Part shown: in pieces, positions 18,017 to 27,084 of the stretch
Numbering within the stretch: position 1 is the first letter of the stretch
Layout: every line of letters starts with the position of its first letter
Source of the DNA: Chloroflexota bacterium
GTDB taxonomy: Bacteria; Chloroflexota; UBA6077; CF-72
DNA: 64,000 nt
NCBI GenBank assembly: GCA_016191465.1
Contig: JACPOP010000014.1
Span: 1-64,000 of the forward strand
Direction of reading: 5' to 3'
Program-made: the position numbers and the translations under genes
Notes under the pieces: generated by a model
Told to the model about the DNA's origin: nothing
The model's input: only the letters and a program-made list of their open reading frames with translations
Database searches by the model: none

Positions 18017-18673
18017 TCAAAAGCTCGGCCGGTCCAGGAGCCAGCCGCCGGCGGTGGCGACCAGGTCCCAGGTGCCGGAGAGCTGGCGTGCGCCGCTGTC
18101 CGTCACCTCGGTGAGGTCTACGGCCACCCGGGCGCGCCCGGTCGTCTCGTTGATAGACACTATGTTCATCCGATCGACCCTAATCTGGCGGGTTGCAGCA
18201 AAGCGGCGGTCGATGTTTTCCGTGGGCGGATACTCCATGCGCATGCGGGCGCTCCACAGCCCTGCCGCCGGCGCGTATTGGCCCTGGCTGACAAGCTGGT
18301 AGAACGCCGCCACGGCGTCGGCGGGAGTCGCCGCGGGCAGGCTCGGGCCGACAGCAGAGTCAGTCGGGGCGGTTGAACCTGTCGGACTGGACGCGGATGC
18401 CGGGCCCGACGCGGGCGCCACGGCGACGACAGTCGGCTCCCCCGCCCGCGGAACGGTTGTCGCGGTTGGCCGTGGCTCAGTGACCCTCGGGGTCGCCGTC
18501 GGCAGCGGCGCGGGTACGGCGGGCGTGGCCTGCACGCCCTGCACCTCCGGCGTAGGGGCGGCTCCCGTTGGTCCAGGTTGGCCGACGTTGAACAGCGCGG
18601 GGAGCACGAAGAACATCAGCGCCATCGGCACCAGTAACAGCAGTCCCAGCGCGCCTTTCTCCTGGTTTGACAT
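18017..18673 (-). CDS. Single-pass membrane protein with Pro/Thr linker and NTF2-like domain
   Basis: A 218-residue protein. A short N-terminus is followed by a hydrophobic helix (about 8-29, GALGLLLLVPMALMFFVLPA), a Pro/Thr/Ala-rich linker to about 130, and a C-terminal SnoaL/NTF2-like or DUF4878-type domain that begins ATPADAVAAFYQLVSQGQYAPAAGLWS. The last would lie outside the cell. ATG 18673 is chosen over the longer frame because GGAGG lies five bases upstream. The same build (helix, linker, NTF2-like domain) occurs at the C-terminus of the kinase-like protein at 32.5-33.7 kb. Function unknown. Confidence 0.65.
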   Translation of the reverse strand: MSNQEKGALGLLLLVPMALMFFVLPALFNVGQPGPTGAAPTPEVQGVQATPAVPAPLPTATPRVTEPRPTATTVPRAGEPTVVAVAPASGPASASSPTGSTAPTDSAVGPSLPAATPADAVAAFYQLVSQGQYAPAAGLWSARMRMEYPPTENIDRRFAATRQIRVDRMNIVSINETTGRARVAVDLTEVTDSGARQLSGTWDLVATAGGWLLDRPSF

Positions 18674-19128
18674 GGTGGCCTCCACCAGCGTGGGTGCAGA
18701 CCCCGTGCCCCGTGGCGCGTCGACGGTGCGTGTCGTGGGCGGCCGGACGGTCCGCGGGGGCGCACCGGTGCGTTGCAGAAGTGCAGCAGCACCGCGCACG
18801 CGCACGCCGCGAAGCCCGCAGGACGAGACCGCACGCATAGGTACGCACGGCAACAGGCTGGAGCGAGCTGCGCGTCGTACTTCGCGAGGTGAGCACCAGA
18901 CGCCAGTTTCACGTTGTGGGCTGGCCCAACCAAGGACGTCCGCGATGGTCCACCGTGAACCTGGATCAGCCGATTGCCGGGCGCGCTGAGCCTAAAGCTC
19001 AGCGCGCCCGCGCCCGACGCCTTCGCCTGAGGCGTGCCACGACGCTGCCCGGTCCCGCCGCCGGAAGTCGGCCATCGCATGGATGAATCGGCGGCCGAGG
19101 TGCTCCGCCCGCTACCCTTGCGGACACC
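18674..19128. other. Divergent intergenic region with a 12-bp hairpin
   Basis: This 455-base gap separates two divergent genes. It contains a perfect inverted repeat, GGGCGCGCTGAG (18979-18990) and CTCAGCGCGCCC (18998-19009), with a 7-base loop and no T-run, followed by a second weaker GACGCC...GGCGT hairpin (19016-19034). TACCCT near 19111 is a possible -10 box for the downstream membrane-protein gene. No convincing coding sequence. Confidence 0.45.
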
Positions 19129-19590
19129 ATGGACACCCTTCTCCCCTGGCTGGTGCGGTTCGCGCACATCGGCAGCGCCATCGTCTGGGTCGGCGCCTAC
19201 GCATTTCTTTCGATGGTGATGCTGCCGCGCGTGGCTCGCGCCGCCGAAGCCCCCACGTTGACCATTCAAGCAGTCGCCAATGGCGCCGGACGGCTTGTGA
19301 ACGGGTCAGGAATCGCCACGGTGGTCTTCGGCGCCATCCTGATCTTCCTGACCCGTGGCCCGGCGCTGTTCAGCTCGGGCCGAATGGGTGAGTGGGGCGG
19401 TCTCCTCGCCGGCTCGGTCATCCTGGCGCTGGCTATGCTGTACCTTGGCTTCGGTCCGCTGCGCCTCCTGAGTGATGCCCGCACGATGACCGTCGAGCAG
19501 GCGCGCCGGGCGGGTCGCCTGTCGATGATGGGCGCTGTCGCGGGGTTCATCGTGCTGGCGATGATGACCCGCATGCTGTACGCGGCGTAG
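19129..19590 (+). CDS. Four-helix membrane protein (CopD/DUF2269-like)
   Basis: A 153-residue integral membrane protein with four hydrophobic helices. The first, LVRFAHIGSAIVWVGAYAFL, carries the His and Trp pattern seen in CopD, HemJ and DUF2269 membrane proteins that bind copper or haem. Followed after 22 bases by a DinB gene on the same strand, so probably co-transcribed. Exact substrate or cofactor not determinable. Confidence 0.65.
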   Translation: MDTLLPWLVRFAHIGSAIVWVGAYAFLSMVMLPRVARAAEAPTLTIQAVANGAGRLVNGSGIATVVFGAILIFLTRGPALFSSGRMGEWGGLLAGSVILALAMLYLGFGPLRLLSDARTMTVEQARRAGRLSMMGAVAGFIVLAMMTRMLYAA

Positions 19591-19612
19591 CGCGCCATTC
19601 CGGAAGAGGCTG

Positions 19613-20089
19613 ATGGACCACGAGCAGCGGCAAGCATTGATCGACCGTTACCGCGAGGGGTATGCGGCGGTGGAGGAGGCGCTGCGTGGAGCAAGCGATG
19701 CCGCGCTCGACGCGCGCCCCGCTCCCGGCGAGTTCACGGCCCGCGAGGTTGTCCATCACCTGGCGGACAGTGAGATGACCTCGGCCATCCGCCTCCGCCG
19801 CCTGATCGCGGAAGACGCGCCGCACATCCAGGCGTACGACGAGAACCAGTTCGCCCGGGCGCTGTATTACGACCGGCGTCCTACCCACGCATCGCTCGCG
19901 GCGATGAAGGCCGCTCGCGATACTTCGGCGCAGATCCTGGACCTCCTCGGCGAGGACGACTGGACGCGCTCGGGCACACACTCGGACAGCGGCGCGTACA
20001 GCGTGGAAACCTGGCTCCACGTTTACGCCGCCCATGCCCACGATCACGCGCGGCAGATTCGCGAGGCGCTGACGAGCGCGGGACAGTAG
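19613..20089 (+). CDS. DinB-family four-helix metalloprotein
   Basis: A 158-residue DinB/YfiT-type protein. The metal-binding histidines are visible in VVHHLADSE near 46-49 and in HAHDHARQI near 142-148. Family members use the divalent metal for thiol-dependent transferase or hydrolase chemistry, often bacillithiol or mycothiol dependent. Probably co-transcribed with the membrane protein 22 bases upstream. Substrate unknown. Confidence 0.85.
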   Translation: MDHEQRQALIDRYREGYAAVEEALRGASDAALDARPAPGEFTAREVVHHLADSEMTSAIRLRRLIAEDAPHIQAYDENQFARALYYDRRPTHASLAAMKAARDTSAQILDLLGEDDWTRSGTHSDSGAYSVETWLHVYAAHAHDHARQIREALTSAGQ

Positions 20090-20207
20090 AACCCTGGTCC
20101 TATGGGCCGTCACGGAGTAGAAGGCTCCGCCGTTCTTCAGCCTGAAGATGACGCATATTCGGCCCCGTGGCCCCGCAGCCACGTCCCTGGGAGAGAAACA
20201 CACGACC

Positions 20208-21344
20208 ATGCAGCAGTTGACGATTCGACGCGCCGCGGGAAACGGTCTCGCCGCGCTGTGCGCGCTCGTAGCGCTGGCGCTGCTGGCCCTGCCGGCCGGC
20301 GCCGAGCCAGCGCTCGCGCAGCGCACCCCCACGCCAACCCCGCGCCCGCGCGTTCAGCCGACAGCGACGCCCGTCCGGACCTCCGCCCCGGCCGCATCGC
20401 CCGCACCCGCGCCACAGGCGCCGGCGCTACCCCGGGTCGCCTACAACGAAGAGCACCCGGTTCTCGCCTACTACTACGGGTGGTGGGAGCCAGAGGTGCT
20501 GGACTGGGGCGCGTACCAGCCGAGCACACGGCCCGCGCCGGGCACCCGCCAGATTGCCGACGATGCGGGACTGCTGCGGAAGAACATCCAGCAGGCGCAG
20601 GCCGCGGGCGTGGATGGCTTCATCGCCAACCGCATCCAGGACATGGCCCGGCTGATGGACGTGGGCGGCTCCGCGGACTTCCGCGCAACCTACCAGGTCG
20701 ATGGGAACGGCGACATCGCCGGCCAGCTCGGCCAGTTCTATCAGTATGTCAACAGCCCGGCGATGGTCCGCTACCAGGGACGCCCGGTGCTCTTCTTCTG
20801 GCGCGCGTCGGTGCGAGACAACAGCTTCTGGAACGCTATGCGTCAGCAGTTCGACCCCGAGCGCAAGGTGGTCTGGTTGGCTGACGGCGACAACTTCGCC
20901 TTCCCGGCCGGCGATGCCTGGGATGGCATCAGCCCGTACGCCATCGCCTGGTCGCCCAATCCGGTTAGCCAGATCCCCGCGTGGGGCGCAAAGGCGCGTG
21001 CGCAGATGCCGGGCAAGCTGTACGTGCCGCCGGTCTCACCAGGCTGTGACGACTCCTCCGTGCGCGCCGTCACCTGCCTGCAGAACCGGGCCGATGGCGC
21101 CTACTACCAGGCAACGCTGGACGGCGCCCTGGCGTCCGCACCGGAGTGGGGCGTGGTCGTGAGCACCTGGAACGAATGGCACGAGTCCACGTCTATCGAG
21201 CCGGCGGTCCAGTATGGCGATCTCTACTTGCAGCTCACCCGCGCGTTTGCGGATCGGCTGAAGAGCGTGCAGGCCGCTGCCGATGTTATCGCACCGGACC
21301 CCGCCCTCCGGGAGGTAGTGGCTCCGGCCGAAGCAGGGGAGTGA
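20208..21344 (+). CDS. Secreted GH99-like glycoside hydrolase / endomannanase-like protein
   Basis: A 378-residue exported protein. It has a signal peptide with a hydrophobic stretch at about 13-32 and a likely AxA cleavage near ALAQ, a Pro/Thr linker, then a TIM-barrel-like domain. HPVLAYYYGWW at the start of the domain and VSTWNEWHESTSIEPA near the end are the hallmark motifs of GH99/GH71-like proteins, where the WNEWHE glutamates lie in the active site. Start ATG 20208 gives a normal signal peptide; an upstream in-frame ATG adds twenty implausible residues. The stop codon TGA shares its GA with hairpin element copy 2. Confidence 0.8.
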   Translation: MQQLTIRRAAGNGLAALCALVALALLALPAGAEPALAQRTPTPTPRPRVQPTATPVRTSAPAASPAPAPQAPALPRVAYNEEHPVLAYYYGWWEPEVLDWGAYQPSTRPAPGTRQIADDAGLLRKNIQQAQAAGVDGFIANRIQDMARLMDVGGSADFRATYQVDGNGDIAGQLGQFYQYVNSPAMVRYQGRPVLFFWRASVRDNSFWNAMRQQFDPERKVVWLADGDNFAFPAGDAWDGISPYAIAWSPNPVSQIPAWGAKARAQMPGKLYVPPVSPGCDDSSVRAVTCLQNRADGAYYQATLDGALASAPEWGVVVSTWNEWHESTSIEPAVQYGDLYLQLTRAFADRLKSVQAAADVIAPDPALREVVAPAEAGE

Positions 21345-21503
21345 CGAGTTTGGAGTTTGGAGTTCAGAGTTATCGGTTGTCATCCTGAGGCCGCAGCCGA
21401 AGGATCCGTACTCGTGCGTGGAGAGACGGATCCTTCGCTCCGCTCAGGATGACACCCGTCTCCGGAGAACTCGCGACTCCAAACTCCAAACTCCGAACTC
21501 GTC
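21343..21503. repeat. GACGAGTT hairpin element, copy 2 (nested)
   Basis: Starts GACGAGTT on the hydrolase stop codon and ends AACTCGTC. The outer left arm has GTTTGGA units (21348-21363) and the outer right arm has complementary TCCAAAC units (21477-21491). The inner inverted repeat is TCATCCTGAG...GAAGGATCC (21379-21407) against GGATCCTTC...GGATGACA (21428-21453), nearly identical to copy 1 although the outer units differ. Lies between convergent genes. Confidence 0.85.
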
Positions 21504-21508
21504 CCTCG

Positions 21509-23305
21509 TCAGGCCGCTTGGGCCTGGTGGGTATGCCGCTTCAAGGCGGCGCGGAAGGCTTCGACGTCGAGCGTGTTCAGCACGTCTTCGCGGGTGAGCC
21601 AGCCGCGACGCGCGCTACCGATTCCGAGCCACAGGTTGTCGAAATCCGCCGCGCCGTGGGCGTCGGTGCTGATGGTGCAGCGCGCGCCGGCCACGCGGGC
21701 TCGGCGCGCCCAGGTGCCGTCCAGGTCCATCCGCGCGGGATCACTGCTGACTTCGAGCGCCACCCCGTTGCGCGCGGCCACCTGCAGCACCCGTGGCATG
21801 TCCACCGGGTAAGGGTCACGGCTGCCGAGGAGCCGTCCAAAAGGGTGGTTGAAGGTGTGGACCAGCGGGTGCGAGACCGCCCGCACGATGCGGGCGGTCA
21901 TGGTGGCGCGATCCTGCTTGTGGCGCCGGTGGACGGACGCTGAAACGTAGTCCAGCCATTTCAGGACGTCCTCCGGGAAGTCCAGGGTTCCATCTTCCAG
22001 CACGTCCATCTCCGTGCCGTGGAAGACCACGAACGGCGCCAACCGCTGGTTGACCTGTTCCACCAGCCGGCGTTGCTCGCGCAGTCGCTCGGGACTGAGC
22101 CCGCCGATGAACCGCAGGTGCTGGGAGTGGTCGGTCAGCGCCATGTACTGGTAGCCGCGCGTCCTGGCCGCGGCCGCCATGGCTGCCAGCGGCAGCGAGC
22201 CATCCGTCCAGTCCGTGTGGACGTGCAGGTCGCCCCGCACGTCGGACTGCTCGACCAGGCGCGGGAGACGGCCATCGGCGGCGGCGTCGATCTCGCCGTC
22301 GTCCTCGCGGATCTCGGGAGGGATCCAGGGCAGGCCCAGGCGGCGGTAGACATCCTCCTCGGTGCGCCCTGCCACCAGACGCCCTGAAGGGGACCGTAAG
22401 CCATCCGGTCCGAGATGCAGCCCAGCGAACCGGGCGCGCGCCTCCAGGCCCGCCACGTGGCCTCGGGCGCCGGTGTGCCACAGCAGCGCGGCACCCGACG
22501 TGGCGGCCGCGGCTACGTGCAGGCGCGCCTCGATCCCGCCGTACAGGCGCACCCGAGCCGTGCGCGCGCCGCGTTCCAGCACCTCCGTCACGTTCGGGAG
22601 GTGGACAAATGTCTCGACCAGGCGCGTAGGCCCACTCTCGCCAGCCTCTGCCACCAGGACGACGGTGCCGACTGTCTCCTGCATTCGTCGCGCCGAGCCG
22701 GCGAGGGACACGGCACGTGCCCCGCGGGGGCCGGATCGCAGGAGCGCCTCGATCTCACGACCCTGCTCCCAGGCAGTCTTCAGCCGGGTCCGCTGCCGGC
22801 CCGCCCGAGCCTGCTCGACGCCCGCCAGTACCCGCGCGACGCGCTCCGGGCTGTAGCCACCCAGGTCCTCCAGTCGCCCCTCGTGGGCCGCCGCCTCCAG
22901 CTCATCCAGGCTGGTGACGCCCAGGCGGCGGTACAGCGCGCGCGCCGAAGCGGTGCTCATGCCCGGCAGGTCCAGCAGGTCGGCGACGCCGGGCGGGGTG
23001 GCCGCCGCCAGCCGCTGGTGCAGGTCGATGTGGCCGGTCGCTACCAGCTGTGCCAGCAGCGCTTCGATGGATGCGCCGACACCCGGAATCGCCCGAAGCC
23101 GCCGTTCGGCGTGGAGCGCCTCGATGGACTCCGGGAACGCTGCCACCTGTCGTGCCGCGGTCCGATAGGCACGCACCCGGTGCGGCTCGCCGCCCTGCAC
23201 CTGGAGCATGCGCGCGATCTCGTCCAGCAGGCGGGCCGCGAGCAGGTTGCTCGCACGGCCGCGCCGGAGGCCGCCCGCGCCGCGTCCGCGAGCCTGGAGC
23301 ACCAT
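21509..23305 (-). CDS. polX: PolX-type protein: degenerate polymerase domain, intact PHP exonuclease
   Basis: A 598-residue bacterial PolX. Helix-hairpin-helix motifs (AIPGVGASIEALL near 72-84, LDLPGMSTASARALYRRLG near 111-129) precede the polymerase domain. In place of the usual GS...GDxD metal site, residues 203-218 read GSARRMQETVGTVVLV, so the first two catalytic aspartates are missing, and the third position reads EARLHV (259-264). The C-terminal PHP domain is intact (RGDLHVHTDWTDGSLPL near 358-373, LTDHSQH, HPLVHTFNHPFG, STDAHG). It is therefore probably a DNA 3'-5' exonuclease or AP-endonuclease rather than a polymerase. Third gene of an operon, three bases after the glycosyltransferase stop. 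Confidence 0.85.
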   Translation of the reverse strand: MVLQARGRGAGGLRRGRASNLLAARLLDEIARMLQVQGGEPHRVRAYRTAARQVAAFPESIEALHAERRLRAIPGVGASIEALLAQLVATGHIDLHQRLAAATPPGVADLLDLPGMSTASARALYRRLGVTSLDELEAAAHEGRLEDLGGYSPERVARVLAGVEQARAGRQRTRLKTAWEQGREIEALLRSGPRGARAVSLAGSARRMQETVGTVVLVAEAGESGPTRLVETFVHLPNVTEVLERGARTARVRLYGGIEARLHVAAAATSGAALLWHTGARGHVAGLEARARFAGLHLGPDGLRSPSGRLVAGRTEEDVYRRLGLPWIPPEIREDDGEIDAAADGRLPRLVEQSDVRGDLHVHTDWTDGSLPLAAMAAAARTRGYQYMALTDHSQHLRFIGGLSPERLREQRRLVEQVNQRLAPFVVFHGTEMDVLEDGTLDFPEDVLKWLDYVSASVHRRHKQDRATMTARIVRAVSHPLVHTFNHPFGRLLGSRDPYPVDMPRVLQVAARNGVALEVSSDPARMDLDGTWARRARVAGARCTISTDAHGAADFDNLWLGIGSARRGWLTREDVLNTLDVEAFRAALKRHTHQAQAA

Positions 23306-23308
23306 GGC

Positions 23309-24715
23309 TTAGAGAGGGCGCAGAGTGCGTGCCTGTACGGCGCCTCCGTTCATCGGTGAGAGCCGCGGCTCCTCCTGGAGCGCCTCGAGCCGAGTCAGCA
23401 TCTCGGCAGGGTCGTGGATCCGAACCGTCCACGCATTCTCCGCGACCAGGGTTGTCGTACAGGCTGCCTCGTCCAGGCCGAGCACACGGAGCGCCTCCCG
23501 CGCCAACTGCTGATCTGGCGGGAAGTATGCGAGGGTTGCTGCTAGCAGGGGCTCCACTGCATTGACCAGCGCGGCCATGCCGGAGCGAGCCAATTGACGG
23601 ACCCGGTACGCGGGAAGCGCAGGGAGCGGCTCGACCCGCACCGGATCGACGCGCGATGCCTGGAAGCGACACGTCCGCCACTGCGCTACCGACGGTTGGC
23701 GGGCCGTCGCGTAGGCCTGGGCCGCCCGGCGTGCGCTCACCCGCACGGCGGAGCGGTACAGCGAGAGGAGCGCTTCCGGGTCCGCGGCGTCAAAGCCCCA
23801 GGTGGAGCCAATGCCGCCGTGCGGAGCGGACGGTACCTCGCCGTTCTGCGACCCGCGTCCGTGGACGTCGCGCACGACGTTCGTGATCTCGTTCAGGGGT
23901 CGGAAGCCGCCCACCGCCTCCAGAGCCCTCGCCCGCACTGCCAGGTTGCCGCTGAGTGCGATCGCCTCGGCATAACCGAGGACCACGGTTCGCAGTGGAG
24001 CGCTCACGCGCTGGTCGTCCGGCTGCCACTGTGAGAGACGCTCGACCCATGCGCCGGCAAGCAGGGCACGCAGGGCGTCGGCCAGGAAAAATGGCGCGCA
24101 CTGCACGGCTGACCCCGAAGCATCGTCGAAGAGGACGGGTCCGAGCGCGATGTCTACATCGGGCTGAACAGTTACCGCTTGGCTCAGGCGATCGATCCAG
24201 CCCGAAGGCGCGCCCACCAGGTCGTCGTCGGCGAGGACGACGACCGCGTCCGTGGACCACGGGCCGGCCACGTCGACGATGGCGTCGCACAGCATCTGGC
24301 GCAGGTCGCCGAGGCGCGGGCGAACCGGAAGCGCCACGCTGCCGAGCGCAAAGCGGACCGGGCCGCTGGGCTGCCGCTCGACCCAGTTGCGGGCAAACGC
24401 CTCGGTGTCATCTGGCGGCTGGTGCGACGGGCGGTTGACGAGGATTGCCACCTGGATGGGCAGCGCGGGCCGCAGCCGCGACAGGAGCGCGAGCGTGCGG
24501 CCCAGCACCTGCTTGCTCTGGCCGCCAAAGCCCACGACCGGCAGCGGCACGAACGTGGCCGCCGTTGGATCGATGCGCTCGGCGATCTGGCTTGCGACGT
24601 GCGCGGCCAGTCGGCGGTACTCCACCCCCTGGCGCCAGCCGGGCGTACTGGGGGAGTTGGCAAGCCGGGCGTCGTCGGGCCCCCGCCAGGCCCGCACGTC
24701 GTGCGGGGCGTTCAC
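23309..24715 (-). CDS. Putative GT-A glycosyltransferase-like protein
   Basis: A 468-residue protein with features of a GT-A nucleotide-sugar transferase: an N-terminal VVGFGGQSKQVLGRTLALLSRL segment, the acidic triplet VVVLADDDLVG near 161-171, and a later GNLAVRARALEAVGGFRP motif of the family 2 type. The C-terminal third is not recognisable. The start is GTG 24715. It lies 18 bases after the DMFase-like gene and three bases before polX, so the three are probably one transcript, although no shared pathway is evident. Confidence 0.5.
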   Translation of the reverse strand: MNAPHDVRAWRGPDDARLANSPSTPGWRQGVEYRRLAAHVASQIAERIDPTAATFVPLPVVGFGGQSKQVLGRTLALLSRLRPALPIQVAILVNRPSHQPPDDTEAFARNWVERQPSGPVRFALGSVALPVRPRLGDLRQMLCDAIVDVAGPWSTDAVVVLADDDLVGAPSGWIDRLSQAVTVQPDVDIALGPVLFDDASGSAVQCAPFFLADALRALLAGAWVERLSQWQPDDQRVSAPLRTVVLGYAEAIALSGNLAVRARALEAVGGFRPLNEITNVVRDVHGRGSQNGEVPSAPHGGIGSTWGFDAADPEALLSLYRSAVRVSARRAAQAYATARQPSVAQWRTCRFQASRVDPVRVEPLPALPAYRVRQLARSGMAALVNAVEPLLAATLAYFPPDQQLAREALRVLGLDEAACTTTLVAENAWTVRIHDPAEMLTRLEALQEEPRLSPMNGGAVQARTLRPL

Positions 24716-24733
24716 GCGAGCACGGCCCGTGCC

Positions 24734-26620
24734 TCAGCCGCCCGTCGCACCGGCCAGCCTCCGCGCCGAGGCCACAACCGCTTCCGCGCGAGCCAGGGCG
24801 GCGCGCGCATCGCCGTGGTCCAGCAGGCGCCGCAAGCCATCACGCACGGGCTCCCACTCGGGATCTCCGAACGGCCGGTTGCCCACCTGCACCGGACTCG
24901 TCGGCAACAGCGGCGGCACGGCTGCCAGGACGAGATCCCGAAGGGAGCACAGGAGCTTCGCCTGAGCACCTTCGTGCGCTGAGAGGACCCGCACCGTCAG
25001 AGTTCCGAACCGCTCGCCCGCGGGGCCGCCCACATACGCGGTAACGGCCACCGTGAGCAGCGACGCCTCCGGCGGAAGCGCCACCTCGATCTCAGGTCCT
25101 TCAGACTCCAGCCGGACGCCCGGACCATCACCCACCGTTACGGTCCAAATAGCGCGTACCGTGGAGTTGCCAGCCGTGTACGGCAGCTCTGCGCGGAACC
25201 GAGCACGCTCCCCCACCGCGGGGAAGGTTGAGCCAGACTCGCACGGATGCGGGCCCGTAATCCGGAGGCCGCGTACCGCGAGGCGGGTGAGGACGTTGGT
25301 CGTGATGCGTTCGACCTCGACATGTCCCGCGTCCAGCACGCGGCTCCAATCGGTGGTGCCGGCGGTGAAGACCGTGCCAGGGCCGCTGTTAAGGACGACC
25401 ATTGTTGCCGCGGCATTTGCGCCAGCGGGACGGTCCTGCCATCCGACGCCCAGCGGAGCAACGCCCAGCACCGCGAGGTCGGGCGGGCTGCCATCGGTGC
25501 CCGCGGCGACGATGTGCCCGGCTGGCGTGCGCGTCAGCCGCGCGCCGTCGCATTCGTAGCCCACCAGCCGCTGCTCCGCGCCAAACGTATCTCCGGTCGA
25601 TAGCCCGCTGCCGTCGTAGACCCAGTGGCCGGCGTGCTGGACGGTATACCCCACCGCGTCTCGGGGACCGGTCCACCAGCCGCCGCCGTTCCGGTAGCTC
25701 ACCCCCGTCAGGCTGTTCTCCGGTTCATGCCGCCACCACTGGTCCGAATCTGCCTGCGCCACCACCGGGTGGCGGCAGGTGATCGAGCCGCCATCCGCGG
25801 CGACGTCGACGCGCCACCAGCACACGTTGCCGGCAAAGAACGCGACGTTGCCGCCCGCGCCGACGAAACGCTGCACGGCGCCGCGCATGGTCGCGCTCCA
25901 GTACTCGTCGTGACCCACGCACAGCAACAGGTTGTAGGCGTCCAGCAGGCCCGGATCCTCGTGCAGGTCCAGGTCGGTACAGAACTCCACCGCGTGGCCG
26001 TTTCGCTCGAGCCAGGCGATCATGGGCGCGTCCCAGTGGCTGAACCCCTCGCGCGGCGTGGCGGGGTCGTACACGTCCTGGGCCTCGGGGAAGCTCAGGG
26101 CGCCGCCCGTGCCGCCCCCGGGGCGCCGCGTGGTGACGCTGATCGGTGCTGCCGAGGGAAGCCAGCTCCCGGTCTGGTACAGGCTGCCGCCGCCGCTGGC
26201 GTTGTACGCGTGGTAGGTGAACCAGGCCAGCTTGTAGAGCACCCGCGAGGTGGAACCAGGCGGCCGGTTTCGAACCAAGAACAGCACGCGCGCATCCCGG
26301 GCGTCGAAGGTGGGCGGCTGGGGCCCCGCTTCAGCGCCGGCCGTCACCGTGTCGTCATCACCTTCAACCAAGTGCGCCAGGAACACGCCGGCTGGCCAGT
26401 TTGCTGGTACGTCGAACTCCTCCGTGGGCCAGACCCAATCGCGGTCGGGCTGGCCCGCGAGAGCCCATTGGCCGCGCCGCCAGTCGGAGGTGCCAAGATG
26501 CACCAAGCGTTCGCCCTGGCGGTAGAACTCGACGCGGTAGCGCGGCGCGGTGGTGGAAACGTGGAGCCGCAGCCGTCCGCCGGCCACGACACTCGGCACG
26601 CGCGGGTAGCCCTGGATCAC
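24734..26620 (-). CDS. N,N-dimethylformamidase large-subunit-like protein
   Basis: A 628-residue protein whose central part matches the large-subunit domain of N,N-dimethylformamidase: VLYKLAWFTYHAYNASGGGSLY, then CVGHDEYWSATMR near 230 and GNVAFFAGN. The family's iron is held by tyrosine and glutamate residues; the conserved Tyr of GHDEYWS is present. The N-terminal beta-domain and the C-terminal segment resemble neither DMFase subunit, and no small subunit is nearby, so the substrate is unlikely to be dimethylformamide. Start GTG 26620. First gene of the operon with the glycosyltransferase and polX. Confidence 0.7.
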   Translation of the reverse strand: MIQGYPRVPSVVAGGRLRLHVSTTAPRYRVEFYRQGERLVHLGTSDWRRGQWALAGQPDRDWVWPTEEFDVPANWPAGVFLAHLVEGDDDTVTAGAEAGPQPPTFDARDARVLFLVRNRPPGSTSRVLYKLAWFTYHAYNASGGGSLYQTGSWLPSAAPISVTTRRPGGGTGGALSFPEAQDVYDPATPREGFSHWDAPMIAWLERNGHAVEFCTDLDLHEDPGLLDAYNLLLCVGHDEYWSATMRGAVQRFVGAGGNVAFFAGNVCWWRVDVAADGGSITCRHPVVAQADSDQWWRHEPENSLTGVSYRNGGGWWTGPRDAVGYTVQHAGHWVYDGSGLSTGDTFGAEQRLVGYECDGARLTRTPAGHIVAAGTDGSPPDLAVLGVAPLGVGWQDRPAGANAAATMVVLNSGPGTVFTAGTTDWSRVLDAGHVEVERITTNVLTRLAVRGLRITGPHPCESGSTFPAVGERARFRAELPYTAGNSTVRAIWTVTVGDGPGVRLESEGPEIEVALPPEASLLTVAVTAYVGGPAGERFGTLTVRVLSAHEGAQAKLLCSLRDLVLAAVPPLLPTSPVQVGNRPFGDPEWEPVRDGLRRLLDHGDARAALARAEAVVASARRLAGATGG

Positions 26621-26786
26621 GCCATTGGCGTGATAGCACGCGCCCGGCCGGCTGGGCTACTCGGCAAACTTTAAGGTTCCCCGAGCCAGCACGAAACATG
26701 CGCGCCATGCGAGCGGAATCGGCTCAGCGTTCGGAGCAATTCGCTGCGACGGCACGCTCCGCCCGCGGCTCGCCTGGACATGTTGC

Positions 26787-27071
26787 TCAATCCGCCAGCA
26801 GATCAATTCCGTGCCGCGTCATGCGGTCCAGGGTGTCCTGCACACGGGCCGCCTCGCTCTCGGCGTAGACGTGCGGCTCCAGCCCACGCACCTCCAGCGT
26901 CCTCTGCACACGCTGGAAGGCGTCAGTTCGTGGCGGATCGGCGTACACCACCAGCACGTCCACGTCGCTGAAGGCCGTTGCGCGGCCGGCAGCCCACGAA
27001 CCGAACAGGACCACCCGGCGCAGCGGCAGCGCGCGCGCCAACTCCGGCAGTTGCTCGCGCAGTCGCGCCAC
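26787..27071 (-). CDS. Minimal nucleotidyltransferase (MNT) antitoxin-like protein
   Basis: A 94-residue protein of the MNT family. VVLFGSWAAGRATAFSDVDVLVV carries the GSx10DxD signature of DNA polymerase-beta-type nucleotidyltransferases. GTG 27071 gives the normal family length; the longer open frame crosses the HEPN gene. It is encoded 13 bases after the HEPN stop. In characterised HEPN/MNT pairs the MNT enzyme modifies and silences the HEPN ribonuclease. Confidence 0.8.
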   Translation of the reverse strand: MARLREQLPELARALPLRRVVLFGSWAAGRATAFSDVDVLVVYADPPRTDAFQRVQRTLEVRGLEPHVYAESEAARVQDTLDRMTRHGIDLLAD

Positions 27072-27084
27072 GAGCTGCCCGCGG

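Noticed and set aside
24734-26620. A true N,N-dimethylformamidase
   Set aside because: Only the central domain matches, the small subunit is missing, and the operon partners do not fit C1/N metabolism.
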